NCBI GenBank assembly: GCA_031279175.1
Contig: JAITJA010000214.1
Span: 1 to 38,308 of the forward strand
Direction of reading: 5' to 3'
DNA length: 38,308 nt
Source: Odoribacteraceae bacterium
GTDB lineage: Bacteria; Bacteroidota; Bacteroidia; Bacteroidales; Marinifilaceae
Part shown: piece by piece, positions 1-7,271 of the stretch
How positions within the stretch are numbered: the stretch's first letter is position 1
Layout: every line of letters begins with the position of its first letter
The notes under the pieces: generated by a model
Seen by the model: the letters and a program-made list of their open reading frames with translations, nothing else
The model's database searches: none
What the model was told of the DNA's origin: nothing
Position numbers and translations under genes: made by a program

Positions 1-231
1 GGGACATTGAGTCATTGTCCCGGAACATTGAACCATTGTTCCGGAACATTGAGCCATTGTCCCGGAACATTGAGCCATTGTTCCGGAACATTGAACCATT
101 GTTCCGGAACATTGAGCCATTGTTCCGGAACATTGAGCCATTGTTCCGGAACATTGAACCATTGTTCCGGAACATTGAGGCGTTGTCCCGGGAATTTGAA
201 GTAGAAATCCGAGAAGTCTAACCAGAAATCC
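1..231. repeat. 21-bp tandem palindromic repeat array (array 1)
   Basis: Nine near-identical 21-bp units run from 1 to 189 and probably continue left of the window. Each unit has the form GGAACA-N9-TGTTCC, so every unit is an inverted repeat. Unit 1 has GGGACA and TGTCCC, a paired change that keeps the arms complementary; units 3 and 9 changed only one arm. Two decayed units in the same 21-nt phase follow (190-210 and 211-231, both ending AGAAATCC), and a further AGAAATC lies at 246-252, one base out of phase. Because 21 is a multiple of three, the array also yields heptapeptide-repeat reading frames on both strands; I treat these as by-products. The array lies about 190 bp upstream of the promoter-like box of the DUF1573 gene. 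Bases 232-421 show nothing further that I recognise. Confidence 0.93.
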
Positions 232-421
232 GGGATCCCGGGACAAGAAATCGAGGAGATCAGCGGTAAGGTCGACGCCTTGAACACGATCGCGAATAAA
301 AGCAACGGTATGATAACAAGAGGCGAAAGAATCGCCGGTTATCGCGAATGCATCGCCGGTGACGACGACGCGTTTGTCACGCGTATGTTGTCTCGCGGCA
401 ACCGCGTTTCGATTTTCTTTT

Positions 422-429
422 TATTTTCG
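422..429 (+). promoter_or_regulatory. -7 box (TATTTTCG) of the DUF1573-mutS2 operon
   Basis: TATTTTCG fits the Bacteroidota -7 pattern TAnnTTTG with one C, as seen before several other genes here. It is followed by CGG, as at 25742 and 29228. It sits 22 nt before the ATG at 452 and so argues against any start further upstream. No -33 TTTG at the usual spacing was found. Confidence 0.5.
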
Positions 430-451
430 CGGAGAAATCGAAAAAACAACC

Positions 452-1156
452 ATGACGATGAAAACGAGAATACTGTATTTGTTGCTATTCATGATCCCGT
501 CCGGCGTCACCGCCCAACGCGCGAGGATAGCGTTTGACGAGAAACACCATCAACTGGGGCAAATCGAGGAAGGGAACGGCATCGTGTCGCGCACGTTCAC
601 GTTCACTAACAAGGGAAACGCGCCGGTAATCATCCTTGACGTGGAGAGCTCGTGCGGGTGCACCGTACCGGAATGGAGCGATCACCCGGTATTGCCGGGG
701 AAACCAGGGACAATTACCGTGAACTTTAACCCGGCGAACCTCTCGGGAAAGTTTTCCAAGAAGATCACGATCTATTTCTCGGGAGACGTTACCGCCGACC
801 TGAGGATCTCCGGCGAGGTGATCGCGGACCCGGGAGACATGGAGCGACGCTACCCGGTGAGCGTCGGGGCATTGCGAATGAGCGCGGATACCGTCTTCTT
901 GCACGCGGGAAAACGCTCGCATATCATCCACACGTTTAACGCGGGAAAGAAGAAAATCACGATCACGTCTATCATGAAACCCAATGACGTGACGATCGAT
1001 CAAACACCGGTGCTCCTGCTGCCGGGCTTCCGCGGCGACCTGGTGTTTTTCTACTCGCCAACGACCGGGACGGGGCGCGAGACGGATCGCGTGTTGATCA
1101 CGACGAGCGAGGGCGTGACCGGGATCGTGACCGTGAACAGGATACCGCGCCGTTGA
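452..1156 (+). CDS. DUF1573 domain-containing exported protein
   Basis: The product is about 234 residues. It begins with a hydrophobic signal peptide (residues ~5-20, ending near TAQ), so it should be exported to the periplasm or cell surface. Residues ~30-125 form a DUF1573 domain, an immunoglobulin-like beta fold common in Bacteroidota, with the typical sequence SSCGCT around residue 70. The C-terminal ~100 residues look beta-rich and have no recognised family. The start at 452 (or 458, MKTR) was chosen because the signal peptide begins there and a -7 box lies at 422-429; the reading frame stays open upstream to 359 but that part would precede the promoter. The stop codon overlaps the mutS2 ATG by one base (TGATG), implying translational coupling. 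The molecular role of DUF1573 proteins is not established. Confidence 0.85.
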   Translation: MTMKTRILYLLLFMIPSGVTAQRARIAFDEKHHQLGQIEEGNGIVSRTFTFTNKGNAPVIILDVESSCGCTVPEWSDHPVLPGKPGTITVNFNPANLSGKFSKKITIYFSGDVTADLRISGEVIADPGDMERRYPVSVGALRMSADTVFLHAGKRSHIIHTFNAGKKKITITSIMKPNDVTIDQTPVLLLPGFRGDLVFFYSPTTGTGRETDRVLITTSEGVTGIVTVNRIPRR

Positions 1157-3642
1157 TGCTCTACCCGGGTAATTTCGAGGCCAAAATCAAGTTCGACAAG
1201 ATCAGGCAACTGGTCGCCGGCGAGTGCCTCTGCGAGATGGGACGCGAGCTGGTCGAGAAGATGACTTTCTCGACGAACGAGGAGGTCATCCGGGCCGCCC
1301 AGGAGGAGACGGCCGAGGCCGCGCGCGTCTGTCAAGTGGAGGTCGCGTTCCCCGCGCCGTCATGCCACGACCCGCGGCCCTTGCTGGAACGCGTGCGCGT
1401 GGAAGGGCTCTTCCTGGAAGTAGACGAGCTCGTCGTGCTGAGGAACTCGCTGGACGCCCTGAACGCCGTGCTGCGCTTCTTTAATGACAAGGAAACCAAG
1501 TATCCCCGTCTCGCCGCGCGGGCCAATGCCGTTCGTTTCTTCCCGTATATCCTACAACGCCTGGACAGCGTCCTCTCGAAGAATGGCACGATCAAAGATT
1601 CCGCCTCGCCGGCACTGGCGAATGTCCGGCAGGCTATCGCGAGGAAGCAGGCGGGGATCTCGCGCAAGATGCAGGCGCTGTTGCAGAAGGCGCGGGAGGA
1701 AGGATGGGCCGACAAGGATAACGAGCTCTCCGTGAGAGACGGGCGCGTCGTGATCCCCGTCCCGGCGGCTTTCAAGCGGAAGATCGGCGGCATCGTGCAC
1801 GACGAGTCCGCGACCGGCAAGACCGCCTACATCGAACCAACGGAAATTATCGAGATCAATAACGAGATCAGGGAGTTGCAGGGAGAAGAAAAACGGGAAG
1901 TCACGCGCGTCCTGCGTCAACTGTCCGCCGATATTCGCCCCTACGCCCCCGACCTGTTTCCCTCGTTTGACTTCCTCGCCTTTATCGACTTCGTGCGCGG
2001 GAAGGCACGCTTCGCGCTACGCGTGGACGCGCTCGCCCCGGCATTCAACGACGCTCCCGGCGCGCGATGGCATGGCGCGCGACACCCGCTGCTCTTGCTC
2101 GCGCTGCGCGGGACAGGTCGGGATATCGTCCCGCTCAATCTCGAGATCAACGAGAAACAACGGCTCGTCCTGATCTCGGGGCCAAACGCCGGCGGGAAAT
2201 CAGTGTGCTTGCAGACCGTGGGACTGCTGCAATACATGTTTCAATGCGGGATGCCCGTCCCGGTCGAGGACGATAGCCGCTTCGGTATCTTTAAAAGTAT
2301 CCTGATCGATATCGGCGACGAACAGTCGATCGAGAACGACCTGAGCACGTATAGCTCTCACTTGATTAACATGAGAAATTTCGTTCGCCTCGCCGACGCG
2401 CGCTCGCTGGTGCTCATCGACGAGTTCGGCGCCGGAACCGAGCCCGCCCTGGGAGGCGCTATCGCCGAGGCTATCCTGAACGCCATGAATAAAAAGGATG
2501 TCAAGGGAATTGTCACTACCCACTACGCTAACTTGAAGCATTTCGCCGCTTCCGCCGACGGTATAGTTAACGGGGCCATGCTCTATGACGCCGCGCGCAT
2601 GACCCCCCTCTTCGCGCTGGAAATCGGTAGCCCGGGCTCCTCGTTTGCCTTCGAGATCGCGAGAAAAATCGGTCTGCCAAGGGAAATCCTCGACGAGGCC
2701 GCCGGGAAGGTGGGCGAGGAACGCGTGAATTTCGACAAGCACCTGAAGGAGATTATCCGCGACAAGCATTACTGGGAGGAAAAGAGAAAGAAAATACACC
2801 AGAACGAAAAGCAACTGGAAGAGACGTTGCGCGAGTATCAACACGCGCTGGAAGAGACCGTCAGGCTCAGGAAGGAGGTGCTGAAGGAGGCCAGGGAGAA
2901 GGCCAGGGAGATCGTTCGCGGCGTCAATAGCTCTATCGAGGCAACTATCCGCGAGATCAAGGAGAGCCAGGCCGACAAGGAACGTACCCGAAAAGCGCGG
3001 CAAACCCTCGAGGAGGAGAAGACGCGACTCCTGGAGGTCGATAACGAGGAACTGCTGCTGCTGCAACGCGTCGAGCAACTCAAGAACAGGGAACGACGGA
3101 AGGAGGAACGCGAGAAACAACGCCCCGCGACATCCCGAGCGACAAGATCACGCGAGAAGCAGGAGCGCGCGACGATCAGCAAGGGTGATCGCGTGCTGTT
3201 GGATCATAAAACGGTCTGCGAGGTCGTGAATGTCTCCGCGAAGAATGTCGTCGTCGCGCTCGGGGGATTGCTCGCGACCGTCAAGCCGGAACGCCTGACG
3301 AGGATCGCGAACGCGCGCGCCAACGAAAGCTCGAGAGAAATACCCCGCGCGAATTACTCGAATTATCTCGAGACGGTCGACCGCGCGCGGGCAACTTTCA
3401 AGGCTGAGATCGATATCCGCGGGTCGCGAGGCGACGAGGCGATCCAGCGCCTTGTCGCGTTTATCGACGACGCCGTCATGCTCGACGTGAAGGAGCTGCG
3501 CGTGCTGCACGGTACCGGGACCGGCGCGCTGAAACAAGTCGTCCGCGATTATCTCTCGTCTCATCCCTCCGTCGGCAACATCGAGGACGAACACGTGCAA
3601 CACGGCGGCGCGGGCGTTACCCGCGTCACGCTCGGGATCTAA
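1156..3642 (+). CDS. mutS2: Endonuclease MutS2 (MutS-family ATPase with Smr domain)
   Basis: This 828-residue protein has the full MutS2 architecture: an N-terminal MutS core/lever region, an ABC-type ATPase, a long coiled coil and a C-terminal Smr nuclease domain. Walker A is GPNAGGKS at residues 342-349; Walker B is LVLIDEFGAGTEP around residue 420; the switch histidine lies in VTTHYANLKH. Residues ~530-670 are charged and strongly helical. The Smr domain covers the last ~80 residues, with DIRG and the HGTGTG motif. MutS2 proteins act on branched DNA and on collided ribosomes in other bacteria; which role applies here cannot be read from sequence. The ATG at 1156 overlaps the upstream stop; a TTG three bases earlier is a poorer start. 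It is probably co-transcribed with the DUF1573 gene. A gltB remnant follows after ~55 bp. Confidence 0.97.
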   Translation: MLYPGNFEAKIKFDKIRQLVAGECLCEMGRELVEKMTFSTNEEVIRAAQEETAEAARVCQVEVAFPAPSCHDPRPLLERVRVEGLFLEVDELVVLRNSLDALNAVLRFFNDKETKYPRLAARANAVRFFPYILQRLDSVLSKNGTIKDSASPALANVRQAIARKQAGISRKMQALLQKAREEGWADKDNELSVRDGRVVIPVPAAFKRKIGGIVHDESATGKTAYIEPTEIIEINNEIRELQGEEKREVTRVLRQLSADIRPYAPDLFPSFDFLAFIDFVRGKARFALRVDALAPAFNDAPGARWHGARHPLLLLALRGTGRDIVPLNLEINEKQRLVLISGPNAGGKSVCLQTVGLLQYMFQCGMPVPVEDDSRFGIFKSILIDIGDEQSIENDLSTYSSHLINMRNFVRLADARSLVLIDEFGAGTEPALGGAIAEAILNAMNKKDVKGIVTTHYANLKHFAASADGIVNGAMLYDAARMTPLFALEIGSPGSSFAFEIARKIGLPREILDEAAGKVGEERVNFDKHLKEIIRDKHYWEEKRKKIHQNEKQLEETLREYQHALEETVRLRKEVLKEAREKAREIVRGVNSSIEATIREIKESQADKERTRKARQTLEEEKTRLLEVDNEELLLLQRVEQLKNRERRKEEREKQRPATSRATRSREKQERATISKGDRVLLDHKTVCEVVNVSAKNVVVALGGLLATVKPERLTRIANARANESSREIPRANYSNYLETVDRARATFKAEIDIRGSRGDEAIQRLVAFIDDAVMLDVKELRVLHGTGTGALKQVVRDYLSSHPSVGNIEDEHVQHGGAGVTRVTLGI

Positions 3643-3696
3643 TTCCCTCGTTGAGATTTTCTATACAGCTAATCGCCACCCGCGGATTGTTTTCAA

Positions 3697-4105
3697 GGGA
3701 CGCGGGACGGCTGTCGTCGAGGGTGTCGGGGATCATTGTTGCGAGTACATGACGGGAGGATGTGTCGCGGTGCTTGGCCCCACGGGACGTAATTTTGCCG
3801 CGGGCATGAGTGGCGGGATCGCCTACGCGTGGAATCCAAGGGGGAATTTCGATTATTTCTGTAACATGGAAATGGTGGAGTTGTCGCTGATCGATGACCG
3901 GGCCGACGAGGAGGAACTGCACGACTTGATCATGACGCATTACAGGTATACCGCCAGCCCACTCGCCGGGAAGATACTGGCCGGATGGAAGGTGTTCGTC
4001 GAGCAGTTTATCAAGATTACACCCGTAGAATACAAGAAGGTTCTGGAGTTACAGGCGCTGAAGGCGCTCGAGCAAAAGATCGCTAATATCCAACGGGATT
4101 ATTAA
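3697..4105 (+). pseudogene. gltB: 3' remnant of glutamate synthase large subunit (gltB)
   Basis: Translation from about 3697 gives RGTAVVEGVGDHCCEYMTGG and then GRNFAAGMSGGIAY, the signature of the end of the GXGXG domain of the glutamate synthase (GltB) large subunit, followed by its C-terminal tail to a stop at 4103-4105. Only ~135 residues of a protein normally ~1500 residues long remain: the amidotransferase, central and FMN/Fe-S synthase domains are absent. GltB similarity continues in frame upstream of the first ATG (3749), so the piece is a truncated 3' end and not a gene starting at that ATG. It is lost into unrelated sequence before ~3697, ~55 bp after mutS2. The remaining frame has no internal stop, so the truncation may be recent or a short protein may still be made. 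Confidence 0.85.
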
Positions 4106-4267
4106 CGCGGGAGACGGGAAAGCATCGCGACATTCGCACTTTACGGGCTCTCCCCTACCCCACTGCCGTCGGATAATGAAGCGCGGTGACGCAAGGCTAC
4201 CCCGGGGGTAACGGCGGAATGACTGGTAACGGGAAGAAGGAGGGAATGAGAGAAAAAGAAAGGAGGG

Positions 4268-4302
4268 AAAAAACGACAAGGGAGGAAATGTTCCTCCCTT
4301 GT
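4268..4302 (-). terminator. Rho-independent terminator of the beta-barrel protein gene
   Basis: A perfect 12-bp inverted repeat (4276-4287 with 4291-4302, arm ACAAGGGAGGAA) has a 3-nt loop. On the minus strand it is followed within two bases by six T residues (AAAAAA on the plus strand at 4268-4273). It lies 15 bp past the stop of the minus-strand gene ending at 4318. The rest of 4106-4267 holds no gene I can support. Confidence 0.88.
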
Positions 4303-4317
4303 TGTCTTGATTGCTGC

Positions 4318-4851
4318 TTAGAACTTGATAGCGACGCCTATTTCCAACGGGGAGATACCGTAGCCTACCTCAGCAAAGGCGGCAAAGCGGTTGGAGAAGT
4401 AATAACGGGCGCCAATGAATATGGTGGGGAAGAGTCTCAAGCTATGACTGTCATAGGTGCTCGTGCTGTTGTTGCTTACCGACAGGTTTTCGTAAGTGAG
4501 AGAAAGCCCGGCGTACGTGTCCAGGCGATACACGAACTCGTAGTGGAAGATTCCGCGAGCACCAAGGATGACGTGGGAACGCGAAGGCCCGTCATTCTTT
4601 ATCTTGTCCATCGCGTAAGCAAAATAGCCACCAACGCCGATCGCTGCCTTCCCCCGGATGAAGGAATCCAAGATTCCGTACTCCCCGGATAGCACGATAG
4701 GAGGAACAAGCAATCGCCAGGAAGCATCGCCAAGATAGCTCCCGACGCCTACGCCAACATGTCCCACGATATCTTTCTTGAGAAAAGACTCTTGCGCCCT
4801 CGTTGTCATGGTCAATGCGAGGAGGGCCACTACTAAAAATAACTGTTTCAT
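4318..4851 (-). CDS. Small outer-membrane beta-barrel protein
   Basis: The 177-residue product has a clear signal peptide (residues 1-19, cleaved after a TRAQ-like site). The mature part consists of alternating hydrophobic/polar strands rich in glycine and aromatic residues, such as VGVGVGSYLG, AIGVGGYFAY and FIGARYYFSN, and ends in phenylalanine (VAIKF), the usual terminal residue of outer-membrane barrels. The size suits an eight-stranded barrel of the OmpA/OmpX/porin-like type; the closest family cannot be named by eye. The gene is monocistronic: it has its own terminator (4268-4302), an AT-rich upstream region with a 14-bp direct repeat (4876-4903), and the next gene upstream ends at 4918. 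Role unknown. Confidence 0.8.
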   Translation of the reverse strand: MKQLFLVVALLALTMTTRAQESFLKKDIVGHVGVGVGSYLGDASWRLLVPPIVLSGEYGILDSFIRGKAAIGVGGYFAYAMDKIKNDGPSRSHVILGARGIFHYEFVYRLDTYAGLSLTYENLSVSNNSTSTYDSHSLRLFPTIFIGARYYFSNRFAAFAEVGYGISPLEIGVAIKF

Positions 4852-4875
4852 ACTCTTAATTTATTTATTGTTACA

Positions 4876-4903
4876 CACATAATATTCAACATGTAATATT
4901 CAA
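4876..4903 (-). repeat. 14-bp tandem direct repeat upstream of the beta-barrel gene
   Basis: On the minus strand two copies read TTGAATATTACATG and TTGAATATTATGTG (12 of 14 identical), placed head to tail 25-52 bp upstream of the ATG at 4851. The stretch is strikingly AT-rich for this GC-rich window. No TAnnTTYG box is apparent, so the repeat may be a regulator binding site or part of a promoter for another sigma factor. The function is inferred only from position. Confidence 0.6.
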
Positions 4904-4917
4904 GCGCGGGGTGCTTG

Positions 4918-6528
4918 TTATTTATTCTTTCCCGCCGGTTTTTCTTTCAGCAACGCCTCGTAACGCCCGTCCTGCAGTGCCTCGATGGCCACATGGAGGG
5001 AGGTGTTGGTCTGATTCATGATCTTGTAGTACTCGTTGATGTCCCAGAGATCCCGGGCGACCAGCGCCTTTAGAATCCTCTTTAATTCGGGTAACACGAG
5101 CGCGAGCGACTTTTCGTCCTTCTTCACTCCCTGTTCCTCGCCTTTCGCGACAATGTCATGGATCATTCCCGGCGAGACCTCGTATTCTTTCTCGAAACGA
5201 GCGAAGTCGGGATAACATGCGCGCAAGGACTCGCGATCGCGGTCGACATGTAGAAATACCTGATCATGGATAATTCCCTTTGCCATGAGTAGGTTAAGGT
5301 ACTTGTAGTTTAGGGAGGTGTCTAACGGCACGAAAAGGTCGGGAACAATCCCTCCTCCACCGTGTACGACGCGGTGTTGCTTCTTGGTGAAATAGCGGGT
5401 AGTATCGGCGAAGTGGATACTGTCGATGGAGAACATCTCTCCACCGCTATAGCGGTCAAGCAGTTCGGAGCGATAACGGTTAGCTCCCCCCTCGTAAGAT
5501 TTCTGGATATTTCTCCCGGACGGGGTGTAATAGTGTGCGACTGTCAGGCGCACGACAGAGCCGTCCTGCAACGAGAAGGGACGCTGCACCAACCCCTTGC
5601 CGAATGAACGACGACCAACGATAAGACCGCGGTCCCAGTCCTGCACGGCTCCGGCGAGGATCTCGCTGGCCGACGCGGAGGATTCGTTTTGCAGGATAAC
5701 GACCCGCCCGTTTTGGAATATACCGGGAGCGGTAGAATAGAAGGATTCGTTTGTCCTGGCCTCTCTCCCCCTGGTGTACACGATCTGTCGCTGGGCGTCG
5801 AAGAGATGATCCGCCATCTTTATCGCTGCCCCCATGTATCCCCCGTGGTTATCTTGCAGGTCGACGATGAGATCTTTCATTCCTTCTTTTTGTAGCTCTT
5901 TGATGGCTTTCTCGAACTCTTCCACGGTAGTGGCGGCGAAGCGGGTGACGCGGATGTACCCGGTGGATGGAGCGACCATGTAAGCGGCGTCCACGCTGTA
6001 TATCGGTATCATGCCTCGCTTGATATTGAACTCGATGATCTGTCCCGCGCGGATCGCTCCTACCTTCACGAGGGTATTCTCCTCGCCTTTCAGCCGCGCT
6101 CTCACGCTTGCGTTCGTGAGACCAATCCCGATAACATTTTCCCCATCGATGGTCGCGATACGATCTCCCGCGAGCAACCCGACTCGCTCGGAGGGTCCCC
6201 CCGGGATAACATCAACGACAACTAAAGTATCGTTCGAGATGTTAAATTGAATCCCGATCCCGAAGAATCCCCCCTCCAACGGCTCGTTGGCCTCCCGTAC
6301 TTCCTCCCGCGAGAGGTAGACGGAATGCGGGTCAAGTTCTTCCAGCAACCTGATGATGGCGGTAGCGGTTAGTCGCTCCGCGTCCGCGGTATCGACGTGG
6401 AAGCGATCAACGATCTTCAGCAATTGACTGAACTTGATGACCTGTTCGTCGATCTTTCTTTGTGCTATCACACTGTTCCACGCCAGCAAGGTGACCCCAA
6501 GGAGATATATCCATCGCATGTATTTCAT
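4918..6528 (-). CDS. S41 family C-terminal processing protease (CtpA/Prc-like)
   Basis: The 536-residue protein starts with a signal peptide or anchor (residues 1-22). It has a PDZ domain (residues ~85-155, GFFGIGIQFN to the LLAGDRIATIDGE segment) and an S41 peptidase core. The catalytic dyad is visible as Ser286 in NESSASASE and Lys311 in FGKG, 25 residues apart as in E. coli Prc. Such proteases trim or degrade periplasmic proteins from their C termini. The C-terminal ~150 residues are an extension common in Bacteroidota homologues. The frame is open up to 6612, but the ATG at 6528 is preferred: it begins the signal peptide, and a -7 box (TACATTTG, 6561-6568) lies 32 nt upstream, inside the longer frame. 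nth ends at 6622 upstream on the same strand. Confidence 0.93.
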   Translation of the reverse strand: MKYMRWIYLLGVTLLAWNSVIAQRKIDEQVIKFSQLLKIVDRFHVDTADAERLTATAIIRLLEELDPHSVYLSREEVREANEPLEGGFFGIGIQFNISNDTLVVVDVIPGGPSERVGLLAGDRIATIDGENVIGIGLTNASVRARLKGEENTLVKVGAIRAGQIIEFNIKRGMIPIYSVDAAYMVAPSTGYIRVTRFAATTVEEFEKAIKELQKEGMKDLIVDLQDNHGGYMGAAIKMADHLFDAQRQIVYTRGREARTNESFYSTAPGIFQNGRVVILQNESSASASEILAGAVQDWDRGLIVGRRSFGKGLVQRPFSLQDGSVVRLTVAHYYTPSGRNIQKSYEGGANRYRSELLDRYSGGEMFSIDSIHFADTTRYFTKKQHRVVHGGGGIVPDLFVPLDTSLNYKYLNLLMAKGIIHDQVFLHVDRDRESLRACYPDFARFEKEYEVSPGMIHDIVAKGEEQGVKKDEKSLALVLPELKRILKALVARDLWDINEYYKIMNQTNTSLHVAIEALQDGRYEALLKEKPAGKNK

Positions 6529-6560
6529 TTTTCTCTCGTTGTTTTTACCAGTTACGGGAG

Positions 6561-6568
6561 CAAATGTA
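6561..6568 (-). promoter_or_regulatory. -7 box (TACATTTG) of the S41 protease gene
   Basis: The minus strand reads TACATTTG, a full match to TAnnTTTG, 32 nt before the ATG at 6528. The bases after it (CTCCCGTAAC) nearly match those after the pyrH box (CTCTCGTAAC). Confidence 0.55.
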
Positions 6569-6621
6569 GTCATCTCGCACGGGATTCCGCGTACGTGCTC
6601 CCTTTTTTTCAATCGTACCGG

Positions 6622-7266
6622 CTATTTCGCACGCGAGGCGCTAAGACACCACGGCGAGATTCCACACTCGGCGCACCGGGGAGAACGGGCCGTACAGACG
6701 TACCGACCGTGCAGGATGAACCAGTGGTGAGCCAATGACAGTAGTTCCCGGGGGATTCGCGCGACGAGTTGTCGCTCCACTTCCAGCGGCGTCGTCGCGT
6801 CGCACGTCAGCCCGATCCGGTTCGCGACCCGGAAGACATGCGTGTCCACGGGCATGGCCGCCTCGTTAAACGCGACCGCCCGCATCACGTTAGCCGTCTT
6901 TCGACCAACGCCGGGGAGGGATTGTAATTGATCCATCTCTCGGGGCACCTCGCCACCAAACTCGGCAACGAGTTTCCGCGATAGACCGGAAAGATGCTGC
7001 GCCTTACTGTTCGGGTAAGAGACCGACTTGATATAGTCGAAAATCTCTCCCTCTTCGGCAATTGCCATCGCCGCCGCGTCCGGGAATCGGGCCAGCAGGG
7101 CCGGCGTTACCTGGTTTACGCGCTTGTCCGTACATTGAGCCGAGAGTACAACCGCCACGAGTAGCCCGAAAGGGGTATCGTACTGTAACTCGGAGGATGC
7201 CGTCGGCATATGTTCCTTGAACCAGGCGATCACTCCATCGTAGCGTTCTTGTATTTCCATGTTCAT
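6622..7266 (-). CDS. nth: Endonuclease III (DNA glycosylase/AP lyase)
   Basis: The 214-residue enzyme removes oxidised pyrimidines from DNA and cleaves the abasic site (base excision repair). The helix-hairpin-helix motif LPGVGRKTA ends with the catalytic lysine (Lys123), and the catalytic aspartate is Asp141 in VDTHV; the 18-residue spacing equals that of the E. coli enzyme. The [4Fe-4S] cluster cysteines are Cys191, 198, 201 and 207 (C-X6-C-X2-C-X5-C). Length is typical. The start at 7266 (MNMEIQ) lies 5 nt after the copA stop; a start at 7287 would overlap copA by 16 nt and adds residues not expected in the family; 7260 is another option. The close spacing suggests a copA-nth operon. Confidence 0.96.
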   Translation of the reverse strand: MNMEIQERYDGVIAWFKEHMPTASSELQYDTPFGLLVAVVLSAQCTDKRVNQVTPALLARFPDAAAMAIAEEGEIFDYIKSVSYPNSKAQHLSGLSRKLVAEFGGEVPREMDQLQSLPGVGRKTANVMRAVAFNEAAMPVDTHVFRVANRIGLTCDATTPLEVERQLVARIPRELLSLAHHWFILHGRYVCTARSPRCAECGISPWCLSASRAK

Positions 7267-7271
7267 CGTTT

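Noticed and set aside
1..231. Heptapeptide-repeat reading frames (RNIEPLF on plus, NVPEQWL on minus)
   Set aside because: A 21-bp period without stops automatically gives open frames on both strands. No signal peptide, start context or non-repeat body was found, and DNA-level palindromes explain the pattern better. It cannot be excluded that a real gene ends here from the left.
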